The notes beneath the pieces were generated by a model. The model had not been told where the DNA came from. It worked only from the letters and a program-made list of their open reading frames with translations, and ran no database searches. 64,000 nt of DNA from the NCBI GenBank assembly GCA_019925795.1, contig CM034313.1, positions 27,020,932-27,084,931 on the forward strand. Direction: 5' to 3'. Below are positions 11,807-22,158 of the stretch, in pieces (positions within the stretch are counted from its first letter, which is position 1; the number at the start of each line of letters is the position of its first letter). Position numbers and translations under genes: made by a program. Origin of the DNA: Dendrobium chrysotoxum (Eukaryota; Streptophyta; Magnoliopsida; Asparagales; Orchidaceae).

Positions 11807-11888
11807 CTCAACTTTTCTCATTTCAGCTTCAGTTTTTGCTTTCTGATGATTTTCCCAAGCGTCAATTTTGATTTCTTCCCGTTTAAAC
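11807..11888 (-). CDS. Remorin exon 5
   Basis: 82 bp, phase 2 in and phase 0 out. Acceptor TTTTTTAG before GTTTAAACGG, donor GAG|GTACTT. It encodes FKREEIKIDAWENHQKAK followed by TEAEMRKVE, the middle of the Remorin_C coiled coil. Confidence 0.88.
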
Positions 11889-14800
11889 CTAAAAAATACA
11901 TGTTCATGATGAATTCTTACAATACATGATAATAACTGTTCCTGTGTGAACTTGGGCAGCTACCAAGACCACTGAATTAAGATTAGAGCATCATAAATGG
12001 CAAACCGAGTTCTTTTGTATACCTGGCTAAATATTTGGCCCTTTCAGCCTCTTCCCAAGCTGCTGCACGAGCTTCTACAACATTCTTGGATTGCTGGTCC
12101 ACTGAATTCATATTCAAGGTGGCAGATGCATCTGTTTCTTCTTCCTCCTTGCTCGCCCAGGCAGTAATGTTCATCTTACCCAACTGTGTGCCAAGAACCA
12201 TTATCTCCCTTCTAGTTCTGATTCTTAGCTCCTTCTCAGACAATGCTTTATCCCTATTGAAATCAGCAGATTCAATTGTAGTTGCAGTTCTTGGGGGTGT
12301 AGATGGTCTGGAAGAAGTTGGGCTCCTTGTAGGTGTTGTTGCTCTCACGGGAGTTCCAGTTTGAGAGGGCTCTTGGCTAGCAATGGGGGTCATTTCAGTG
12401 CCCATGTCTCTCATGGAAACAGATTTTACTGTTGTTGGGGAAATACTGAGTGTAGTTCCAATGACAGCAGATGCTGAAGTATCACGCTCGCTAAGACTAA
12501 CTGCACAAAGTTAAGTATCGAAATCAAGTCCCCACAACCATGACTGTTGATGAAAAATGCAAGATCCGCCAAAATATAAATCAAATCAATACCAGGCTTA
12601 TTTCAGAATGTTAAAAAGTAACTTTAAGACTTGGTTACTATTGAAGTGAAAAAAAAAAAAAAAAGAATCGTAAGCAGAATTTATGGCAGAAGATAAAAAT
12701 TAACACATTAAGAAAACATCAAGGATTGATTGTTAAAACCAAAATAGAACTTATGAGGCACACTTTTCCTTTTACAAAGTTGGTTTGGGGTGGGCTAAGA
12801 AAGCACAGGGCAGACGAGATGATTTCTATATCCTTTTTTTTTATTTTGTTGAAAAGTAATTACCTTAAGTCATCCAAAAAAATGAAGCCCCAAATTTTGG
12901 GTTATAAATTGGCAAATGCCTCGTGGTATTCCCTCGGCCGTCCCATACATATTTAATGGAAATTGAAAGAACTCAGGATAATAAATAATACATTCTCACA
13001 ATAATTTATAATGACACTTCTCATTATAAGAATTATAAAATTTACATAACAAATAGTTCTTGTCAGTATAATTCTCTCATGCTTATGTTCTGCATTAGTA
13101 AGAGAGCGTACACCAACCCCTCTCCAAACTATGCATTTGCAGAAGCCTCGTGAAGTGGTTATGCTAGATTGAAAATGTCATTTGGCCTTTAAAAAAATAT
13201 CTCATTAAAAAGCAAAATGAATTTTTTTTAAACCTTCCAATTAATATTTAATTTAACCATAAATAGTTTTTCTCCATTACCAATTTCAAGTATTAGGTGT
13301 AATAAATCATCAAAAAACACCTTGATCATGAACGAATCTTGATGCATATTTTGATTGGAAATGGCTACAATGAAATTATGAACCATTCGAACTCCAATTT
13401 CAATAAACTTATAATTAAATTGAATGTCTCAAAAAGGCGAACCCAACAACACCAAAGGTGTTCCATGCCGAGTCCGAATGAGGCCAGATTAAGCACTTGA
13501 AGCATAATTGAAAACTACAAATTAACATTAATTAGAAGGTCAAACAATCTTAGAATCTCGCATGCTTATAATTGAATCAAACGTCTCAACAAGATAAATC
13601 CAACAAACTCATACATGTCAATGGCACAAAATGGAGCGTACAATAGTACATGGCACAACGCACATATGGTGTTGTTTGCATCATGCATGGGCAAAGACAC
13701 ATGACGCAAGGCACAAATGGAGCACGCTATTTTATTAACACATTATAAATTATAAATAAAATTTTTTAAGGTTTATATATTAATTTAATAATTAATTTTT
13801 AATTAATTAAACATCAAATGAATAAAATATTAAAAATTTAAAGGATTTAACTTTTTTTGTAGGATTTAAAGCTATCATTTTTGCTATTTGGCGGGATTTA
13901 GACTAAATTATGCTTAAATCTTACTCAAATCTATTGATGTGAGTTTCTGTATGATTTAAAATTGTCATTTTTGTTGTTTAACAGGATATTTATACTTAAA
14001 GTTTACTTTTAATCAACCTATTATTTGTTATTTAATGCTATTTAATATTAATAAATATATATATATATATTTTTAATTAGTTTATATTGTGCGTCATATT
14101 TAAAATGGCACATGCCGCGCTGTACGCTATGCACGATGGCTCCACGAGAAACTTTGCACCGTAGTGCGCCATTTGCCATTAACAAGTATGAACAAGCCTA
14201 AGATTGCTTGATATTCACATCATTAAGACTTAAATGTTTAAGAAACAGTATATGACTGAGGGAATCAATATAGGCTATCAGATAGGGTGTTTTAAATTTT
14301 GGCAATTCTTGGGCTTGTCATTTAAAAAATCTATAAATAGAACCTTACTCTCTACATGAAGGGGAGCTTAGAGTCAGAGCTTGAACTTGGGCTTAAGATT
14401 TAAGAGAGCGTAGAGGTTCTAAGGATTTCAGAGCACCACCGCCAGATCACCATCTAAAAGTCAACAAACCACTTATTGACCACTGTCGTTGAAATAGCAT
14501 CTGACCGTCATAGTTGGACAACCAAATGATCGTTATCATTGGAACACTGCCATTGAACCACTGTCGTTGGAACATCAACAGACTAATGTTGTTGAACCAC
14601 TGCCCAAACGCCACCATTGGAACACTGTCCCACTTTCAATAAACCATCACCTGATTATAGGACGTCGATCATTGTCACCCGACTACGGGTCGTCAACCAC
14701 TATTGCCCAACTATGATTCTCCAAACTCCGCCTCACAACAACCAGCCACCGGCCATCATCCACCGTTGCCAAACTACAATACTAAAAAAACTATCGGTTC

Positions 14801-16190
14801 ATGATGGTTGTTATCCAATGACATATCTTCGACCACCGTCTCCCAACTATTGCCCTGTAATCACCATCAATCGAGTATAGTCCTCTAGCCACCATTGCTC
14901 AATTGCGGTCCTCCAACCTCCTTCACTCGACTACCATCATCCAACCTTTGTCGCCCAACTACGAACCTCCGACCACTATCACTCGATTACAATTCTCCAA
15001 CCTCAGTTGCCTGACATGGCCATCCGATCCCCATCACCTAGCTATGGTCCTCCGAACCCTGTCGTACAAATACAGTCCTCCGACCATCTCAGTCAATTAC
15101 GATCCTCTAACCTCCATTGCCTGACTACAATCCTCTGACCACAGTCATCCGACAATGATTACTCGACCACTGTCGCCTAACTATGATCCTCCAACCTATA
15201 TCATGCACCACCATCTCTTGACTAGTAACTACGTTACTCTATCCTACAGCCTTCTTATCATTGTCACCTAGCTACACTGACACATGTTGGCTTCAACACC
15301 TACCATCGCTAACTTTCATGCTATTGTTTATAAGATCGACGCAAACCATCGACACGAACTCTAACTCCCAACATCAGTATGGAGGTTTTTGTTAGACTTA
15401 TTAGTCTCTAGCCTCATCTCCTCGAAGGGGTAAGACCAAATAAACAAGCAAATGGCATCTTAAATCTAAATCCCATGGCTCAAGATTCTCCCAATTTTAA
15501 CCACATAATATTTTGTATGTATTATATATTTACACATTGAATCAATGTCTTCCCTAGAGGAAGGGCAACATTGCAATCAATGACAAACACTAATGAATTC
15601 ACTTTAACTTGGACAAGCTCCATGGTTGTTTCCTTTCTTGGGTTTTACACGTAAGAAATCGGGTATCTCTTACTAATCCTTTCTTATCTCTGCATGTGCT
15701 GGATTTTTGGATAAAGTTAAAAATTTAAACTCATTATCTCTCTACTTTCATAAATATTTTAGCTCGCAATATAGTGGAGTAAAATTTTCATATACAAATA
15801 AATAATTTTTTATTATTTTTTCAGTCTAGATAACCTCTAAACACATTTGTACAACCATAGGCTCTACAACACATATGATTGAAAAATAAGGATGATCTAC
15901 TAATTTTATGCTATTTGCAAGAAGACGCCTTCAAGTGTACTGCAAAGCCAAGCATGCCATTATATTTCACAGTATTTCGAAGCTATGTTTTGTATGTTAG
16001 ACTTTAACATCTTTTAAGCATCATGAATTTCAAACCGCATAATGCTAAGTTGTTATAGATTGAGTGACAATTATCATTTCCCTGGAAAAAGCATGTATTA
16101 ATGCATTCAAAATGGAAAGTTCTTCAATTCAGAAACGGATCAAAGGTAACTTGTGCAAGAAACCACCGGGTATGCAAAGACAACAACATA

Positions 16191-16228
<38 letters not shown>

Positions 16229-17197
16229 TTTCAAAAATTTACTTGGGTGAGCAGACTGTGGACAATTTACTTACTTGCAGTATCCGGCACAGAGTCCTCA
16301 ACCATAGGAGCCGACTTCATGCTCCAGTCCACAAGAGAGTAAGCCTCCGGTGCCCCAGTCACCCCCTTCTTCCGGACCATCTCCTTCCTTCCCTGGGACA
16401 GATCGATCTTCTTAGTGCCCGCCTCCTCTGTTACTTCTAAAATCACCTTCGACGCCACAGCCTGCTGCTTGCCACAATACCCTATTAACCCAGTCTTCTT
16501 CGGCTGCGCCGCCCAACCTTTCCCTTGCCTAATCGAAGTAGGGCTCGCGATCCACTTCTGCGCGTCATCCCACTTAGAAGGTGCCGGCTTCGAGAACGAC
16601 GGCATGAGTACCGACCGATGATGCTGAGCACGCTCCGCTCTCTGGAACTCGAACCCCGACAATACGCTCTCTGTGTCCGGCGAATCTTCTTCCTGTGATG
16701 GAATCTTAGAACTGAGGCTCACAATTTCCACATCCTTGCAGTTCTCCACTGTGCTCGTACCTAACAAAACGAAAGTTCACCACAGATCAGGCAATGGAGC
16801 TCACACGAAGCAAATAAATAAAGAGGCATTGAGATCTCACGTCGGTTCTCTGCCTCTCCGAGGTCAGATGTTAGGGAAAACCTCGCCTCGAGCTCCTCCT
16901 TCTCAACCTGCCTCCTCTTTTCCACTCCGAGAAGCATGGCCCTGAGTTTACCCGGTGAAAACCCGCCACCCTGCAGCACGAAATAGGATGAGCCCGTCAG
17001 CGTCCAGGAAAAAAGTACCAGCCGACAAAAATGGCAGGAAATCAAAGAGAAAACGGGAACCTCTCAGATCAAAGATTGTGCTCTGTGATAGCATTGGGTA
17101 AAGAGAAAGCTGAGATCGGAGGTGTGTGTCCAAGAAACAGAGAAGATTGGAGGATTTTTACCGTAGGTGAATGTTGTTCAATCCGTTCGTAGTCCAT
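11807..17197 (-). CDS. Remorin family protein, 3'-incomplete (five exons)
   Basis: Remorins are plant-specific proteins at the cytosolic face of the plasma membrane, in nanodomains. Five exons join without a frame break: 17197-17162, 16970-16841, 16760-16275, 12500-12023 and 11888-11807. All introns have GT-AG ends. The product is 404 codons so far. It starts MDYERIEQHSPT-GGGFSPGKLRAMLLG, the N-terminal motif of the long remorins. Near residues 112-130 it has SKPAPSKWDDAQKWIASPTS. A Ser/Thr/Pro-rich disordered stretch in exon 4 (about 245-275) is followed by the start of the Remorin_C coiled coil (ARAAAWEEAERAKYLAR, then REEIKIDAWENHQKAK). Only about two thirds of Remorin_C is present. The C-terminal coiled coil and membrane-anchoring end are missing, either in an exon beyond a very long intron or lost. 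Identity is sure. Whether the gene is functional is not. Confidence 0.9.
12023..12500 (-). CDS. Remorin exon 4
   Basis: 478 bp. Acceptor TTTGTGCAG, donor CCAG|GTATAC. It encodes a Ser/Thr/Pro-rich linker (repeated TPTRSPTSSRPSTPP-type sequence), then KALSEKELRIRTRREIMVLG and the start of Remorin_C. The frame can be read a few codons past the donor, but the homology stops exactly at the splice site. Confidence 0.9.
13608..14196. mobile_element. Possible terminal-inverted-repeat element in remorin intron
   Basis: The left end reads CTCATACATGTCAATGGCA. The right end on the opposite strand reads TTCATACTTGTTAATGGCA. The similarity continues imperfectly for tens of bases (ATGGAGCGTAC against ATGGCGCACTAC). 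The ends are richer in GC than the AT-rich interior. No transposase and no clear target duplication, so this may be a non-autonomous element or a chance inverted repeat. Confidence 0.45.
14641..15270. repeat. Degenerate ~28-bp minisatellite
   Basis: Successive units of 25-29 bases follow the pattern TCCTCCRACCWCYRTCRCC plus about nine bases ending in CTACGA. At least ten consecutive units can be aligned from 14909 to about 15190, with more diverged ones on both sides. Plus-strand ORFs over it (14617-14880, 14903-15124) are reading frames through the repeat, not genes. Confidence 0.8.
16193..16226. repeat. (AT)n microsatellite
   Basis: Seventeen uninterrupted AT units about 50 bp inside intron 3, near the exon 3 donor. 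Confidence 0.97.
16275..16760 (-). CDS. Remorin exon 3
   Basis: 486 bp, phase 1 in and phase 1 out. Acceptor CGTTTTGTTAG, donor GCAA|GTAAGT. It carries FQRAERAQ, SKPAPSKWDDAQKWIASPTS and a WSMKSAPMVEDSVPDT ending, all typical of the long-N-terminus remorins. GC content is well above its surroundings. Confidence 0.92.
16841..16970 (-). CDS. Remorin exon 2
   Basis: 130 bp, phase 0 in and phase 1 out. Acceptor GTGCTGCAG, donor CGAC|GTGAGA. It encodes GGGFSPGKLRAMLLGVEKRR and a glutamate-rich stretch. Confidence 0.92.
17162..17197 (-). CDS. Remorin exon 1 (coding part)
   Basis: The 12 codons MDYERIEQHSPT end at donor ACG|GTAAAA. The ATG at 17197 is chosen because this short N-terminal exon and its phase-0 junction to GGGFSPGK are characteristic of the family. 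Confidence 0.88.
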
Positions 17198-17330
17198 TGG
17201 GAATTGGGAGGCTTTCAACCTCCGCAAGCAACTGGGAAGACAAGAAGGACAACCGGAGATGGAAGGTCGAAGGTGGCCTCGCCGCTGCTCACCGCCGCAA
17301 TAGTGTGACCAGAGTAGAATTATTACTAAT
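17198..17330 (-). promoter_or_regulatory. Probable 5' UTR/promoter-proximal region of remorin
   Basis: A GC-richer stretch continues upstream of the ATG to about 17310, ending abruptly in AT-rich DNA. I see no confident TATA box. It probably holds the 5' UTR and transcription start. Confidence 0.4.
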
Positions 17331-20309
17331 ACAATGAACGGAATACCATGGACATTCGTTTCCTGGATATTACAATGATGCCATTGCTGAAGCCGTTGGT
17401 CAAATCTAAGGTCTGACCGTTCGACCTGTTGCTACTTGGATGAATATGTTTTCCTTGCACGCCTGTAAGGCGTGAAGTTTATATTGATTTAATCAAATTT
17501 AAGGGTAAGAATATCGCGCTCTTCGATAAGCGCCCAACAGGATTTTGATCATTCCTCTCACCTGGACCATTACAAGTATATTAGTTTGGCGTGGCGCATG
17601 TGCACATCGTAAATGGAATTGAGTTTATTATTATTTTGGTGGATTGGCAAATGGTTCGGCTCTTCAAAATTGAGTTTATTTCAGTTTTTTGATAGATGGC
17701 CATAGTGGTGGAAGCATGGAGCTAACATCTTGATATGTGGTGTCAGATTTAAATTTATTTTATGGGCTACATCTGATTACATTAATAAGTTTGGCAAGTT
17801 AAAGCAAGAGAATTAATTAAGAAAATTAATAGGTGTGAAGAGTAAGTGACAAGCTAAAAGTTCTCTATAAACAATAAAAAATAGTAAAATATTTAAAATA
17901 TTTTTGAGGTTTAGAGGGCTAAATAAAAATTTATATCTAAACAAATTTTTTTTAAAAAATGCATGATATGATAAGTATAAGCTGATGTGGGTCTTCGAAA
18001 GGGATGCTCACGAGGGTTAGAATGCAAAGAGTATGATTGCACTATCCCCTAGGACAAGACGGTCACAGAACTTTACACTCTACGCAAGCAGGTCAATGGA
18101 AGAACAAATCGAATCATACATATGATCACCCATAAAAAATATCGGCTTTCACCTATACATTTCGATGCGTAATGATATATATAATTCAAGAGTCACAAGC
18201 TTCCTTCATTCGATACATTAGCTCAAATGGAGTTTATTTGATGTGGGTGCCAGTTTTTCACACGCGTAAGCCCTCATCGTTAATTAGATTTTAATCCTCA
18301 ACCTAAGAACACTCTTGATTAGGGACGTTATTTTATTTTCTTCATGGTTTGGTGCATATTGGGATTCCTAGGTTCTTCTAATCAAAAGGAAATAGGCTTA
18401 ACTGGCTAATCAACACACTCAAAGATCATTCATCCAGTTAGTCTGACAGGAATGAATCAAGAGAGGAGAATTCACACAAAGTATTTAATAGAGAGATAGA
18501 AGAGACGCCATCAATGTGACATAAATAAGTGAGATTTATAGCCTCCCAAGAATAGAGAGCTCACCCAACGATAAGGCATATAATGATATATTCATAACGA
18601 CAACCTTTGATCCTAAATCTATTGGAGACGTACCGTACGCCTAGTACTAATATCGTCGACCTAGCTAATGTAAGTCAACCATAAATCCCAAGGGAGATCT
18701 AAGCAACCCCGACCTAAATTTACCTCCCTACTCAGAAAAGGTGTCAGCTAAAACTCCACCCAGCATCTTAAACTTATGCGGTCTAGTCTTATGCAAATTT
18801 AAGAGTTATGGGGAGATATAGAAGAGGAATGGACCTTTGGCCCGATGATGAATGGTACTATGTTAATGCAATGATGAATTATCCCTCCTTGTGATAAAAT
18901 AAAATTTATAAGCCTAACTCAAGCTATGCATGATGGGTAGGGCTAATCAGAACTTGCTAAGTGCTATCGTGAAGTGGACTGGGTTTTTCATACAAGCTGT
19001 ACATTTAAAAAGCAACTCAAGAGAGGTCATGCATTAAGTTTTAGAAGTATGTTGGTTGATTTTAGGCCCTATATTTCTTATACCTTGATTAAACACATTT
19101 TATCTTTTATAGAAAATATAATATCCTTAGAGCCTAATATGAGGTCTATATCTGATCAACCTCTAAGCAAAACAATCAAAGAAACTTAATAAAAGCAGGC
19201 CATTCTAGTGCGCAAATAAAATAAACACACCAACCATCCAAAAAATAGCAATAAATAAGAGATTAGAAGTGCAACTGGGTTCTGCAATATACCTCATCAA
19301 AAGAAAAATAGTTAGCTGAGCTCTACCATAATTATAACACAGCCTAAAATTAGACATCAATGAAATAATATATGGAGTCTTGATCGATCTTCATATATTT
19401 GGCCTCCTGTCTTCTAAAATACCATATACCTACATGATTTTCTTAACTAAAATTACATATAAAAAGAAAATTATGTACGCTCCATATAAAATAGATATTA
19501 GCACAATTATAATGAAGCAGTTATATTTACATCCAGACCTAGTCCTTAAGACCATATTTCTAAGGGCCTAGTATTCCTTATAATATATGTTAGAGAGTGC
19601 ATTTATAATGATAATTGCAACATTTTTATTAGCCCTTTGGGAAAATGACCATCTATTAAAAATATTTCTTTAAAAAAATTCTAACCCCTTAACCATAAGT
19701 TCCCACTCACCAATCCATAAAATAAGAAATAAAATAATTCAAAGTTATAAAGAATTAACCTATGCTAAAGTTATAAAGAATTAAGGGGCAAGTGACCCAT
19801 CCTTAATCTTAAATATAACTAAGGGTAGAGTGGTTACAAGGCTATAAGGGTAGCTAATCCCTTCTTCCCTTACTTGTGAGGTACATGGGGTTGTAACAAA
19901 GGGTACAAGGATTAAAGCCTCCTTAGAACATGTGGCCCCACAGCCTAAGGATTTTAGCTTATATACCTCATATCAAAGAAGAGGATATAAAAAATAAATA
20001 TAAATCAGATATGGGTTAAGGTACTAAGGCTTAATTCAAAGTGCATTTGCTTCTCCAACATCATATATTATACTTAAAAATACTTTTAAAATGGATTTTT
20101 TTATTTTTTAATAAGATTTGTATTTTAACAATTATATTATCAATTCATTCGTGATGTTATCATAATGGGCATAAGGATCAAAGCCTCTATATGACACATA
20201 GCCCTATAGCTCGAGGCTTCTAGCCTATAAAGTTTATTAACATATTAGGTAGTATGATTCTACATATATATATTAGAATCCAATCATAAGTTTTTTTAAA
20301 TAAATGCTA
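17331..20309. other. Intergenic DNA
   Basis: No gene recognised. A degenerate direct repeat lies at 19901-19970 and 20167-20235: both have GGGYAYAAGGATYAAAGCCTC followed by similar CCCYAYAGC words, about 266 bp apart. Confidence 0.5.
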
Positions 20310-22158
20310 TTTTGCAATCCAGGATCCCAAGCTTATGATTTTGATGATAATAAACATTTTTAGACTTCTACTTTGGTTTTTCTAATATTGGATATTTATT
20401 TTATGCACACTGACATTTCAGGCACATCGTACACCATACAAACAGCTCGACTTAAGACTAGATAGAATAGGGTTAATATTTTTGTAAGAGTCTCTATTTT
20501 GATTTATTTATTTTTATATTACTTGACTCAAAAGTCTTATAAATGGTGTATGCCAGCTTAGCAATCGTGCACACACACACTGGGGAGAAAAATTAAATGT
20601 TTTAATTCTATGATTATCCTGTACGATCTGGATCATACTGTAAGATCTGAGTAAACCAAGGATTAATTTGAATATTTAATTAAGATTATCTATATATGTA
20701 CTAATTCTATTATATGATCCTAATCGTATAGGATGATCAGTAGAACTCAATACCTTTACCGCCAATCACAAGTTAGGCGATTTTTTGAATTTTAAAATTT
20801 GAGTTATTCATACCATACGATACCTATCAAACTATATAATGTCATTAAATATTACCTAATCAAATCTAATAATTAGGCAATCAAATCATGATTATTTAAT
20901 ACATCCAATCATACTATATGATGGCCTGCATCGTACTGTACGACATGATTTACTCCCAGGATGATAATTAATCGCCACCGATCATCCTATATAAAAATTC
21001 TATTCGATTGAATGAATTATACTGCATGACTCTTTATATCATACTGGATGACAATTTCAAGTATTTAAACTAATCATACAGACCATGTTCATTGTATAGT
21101 ACTAACAGAATGAAGTGACCTAATCGTACTATATGAACCCCGATTGTACGGTACGATCAAAAATGGCAAAATAAAAAATTTATAGCTTTTTGAAGCCTCA
21201 TATTAAAGCTCTCTCATTAGACTTTATGAAAGGTCTTGGGCTGTTTTGAGACTCTAAGAGAGTGCTTGAGAGGTCTTAGAGTTTGGAGAAGAGAAGTTGT
21301 GTAAGTGGGAGAAGTAGTCTGAGGAGATTCACACGGTTGCTCCAAGCAAGCTTCCACCTTAATTCCTCCAAGTGCCTTCATTAATCTTTTAGGTTGCTTT
21401 GAGGAGAAATTTTTCAAGGTCAAAGATCATCGGGTTCTTTATCTCACTCAGAGGGTGAAAAGGATTCCAAGTTCTCTACATCACTAGGAGGGTGAAAAAA
21501 ATTCTAGGTTCTCTTCTTTACTAGGAGAGTGAAAAGGATTCCATGTGCAATATCTCACCGGTAGGGTGAATAAGATTACAAGTTCTCTGTCTCACCAAAA
21601 GGGTGAACAGGATTCCAGGTTATCTACCTCAACAAGAGGGTAAAAATGATTCAGGTTCTCAATCGCAATGTGGAAGAGTGAAAGTGATTTTGTAAGGGCT
21701 TCTTCGACTTACTGTGGGAGCTAAAGAAGAGTCACTAATGTTTTAGTGCAATACCCAATGAGGAGAACTCTAAAGAGTAGACATAGGTCAAGGTAGACTG
21801 AACCACTATAAATTTTTGTTATGCTCATTCTTATTTTTTCAGCACTTTATTTTCTGCATTTCTATTTCACATATGTTTACTTTCATACAAATCTAAGTTG
21901 AGAATATTGAGATTATTTTTTTATTTAACATTTGTTAGAAAAGAAAAAGAATTAAAATCATAAAATAATAAGTGAAGAAAAATATATTTTCATATTTCTT
22001 TTTTCACAAAATCAAAACAAAAAAATTAGCATTTGATTTTTCATATCATTAGCTTCCATATTATAAGATATGATTTTGAAATTAAGTTTTAAATTTGGTT
22101 TAAACTATCAAAAAGAGATTTCTGGAAAAAAAATTTTTAAAACACTAATTTACCCGAG
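20310..22158 (+). repeat. Copia-1 5' LTR (3' edge truncated)
   Basis: The start TTTTGCAATCC corresponds to TGTTGCAACTC of the 3' LTR, followed by the shared CTTATGATTTTGATGATAAT. U3 (to about 21180) has repeated TGTACGATC/ATCATACTGT motifs. R/U5 contains a 37-38-bp minisatellite (21430-21660) and the AACCACTATAAATTTTTGTT segment shared with other LTR copies. The last tens of bases are lost at the junction with integrase. Confidence 0.75.
21430..21660 (+). repeat. LTR U5 minisatellite (~37 bp, about six units)
   Basis: Units of the type AGGTTCTCTRYCTCACTAGG plus AGGGTGAAAAGGATTCC. The same repeat is found in the other LTRs of this group, for example exactly periodic at 38 bp from 30560. Confidence 0.85.

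Larger units (their letters stand above)
12501..16274 (-). other. Remorin intron 3 (3.8 kb) with repeats
   Basis: Unusually long compared with the other introns of this gene (under 200 bp). It contains a terminal-inverted-repeat-like element (13608-14196), a 28-bp minisatellite (14641-15270) and an AT microsatellite (16193-16226). A run of about 20 A (12651-12664 region) is also present. No other gene seen. Confidence 0.75.

Noticed and set aside
12035..12364. 109-codon plus-strand ORF
   Set aside because: Antisense shadow of remorin exon 4, whose frame, splice sites and domain homology are clear.
14617..15124. Two plus-strand ORFs of 73-87 codons inside the remorin intron
   Set aside because: They are frames through a 28-bp minisatellite. 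The residues repeat with its period and they lie antisense to a gene's intron.
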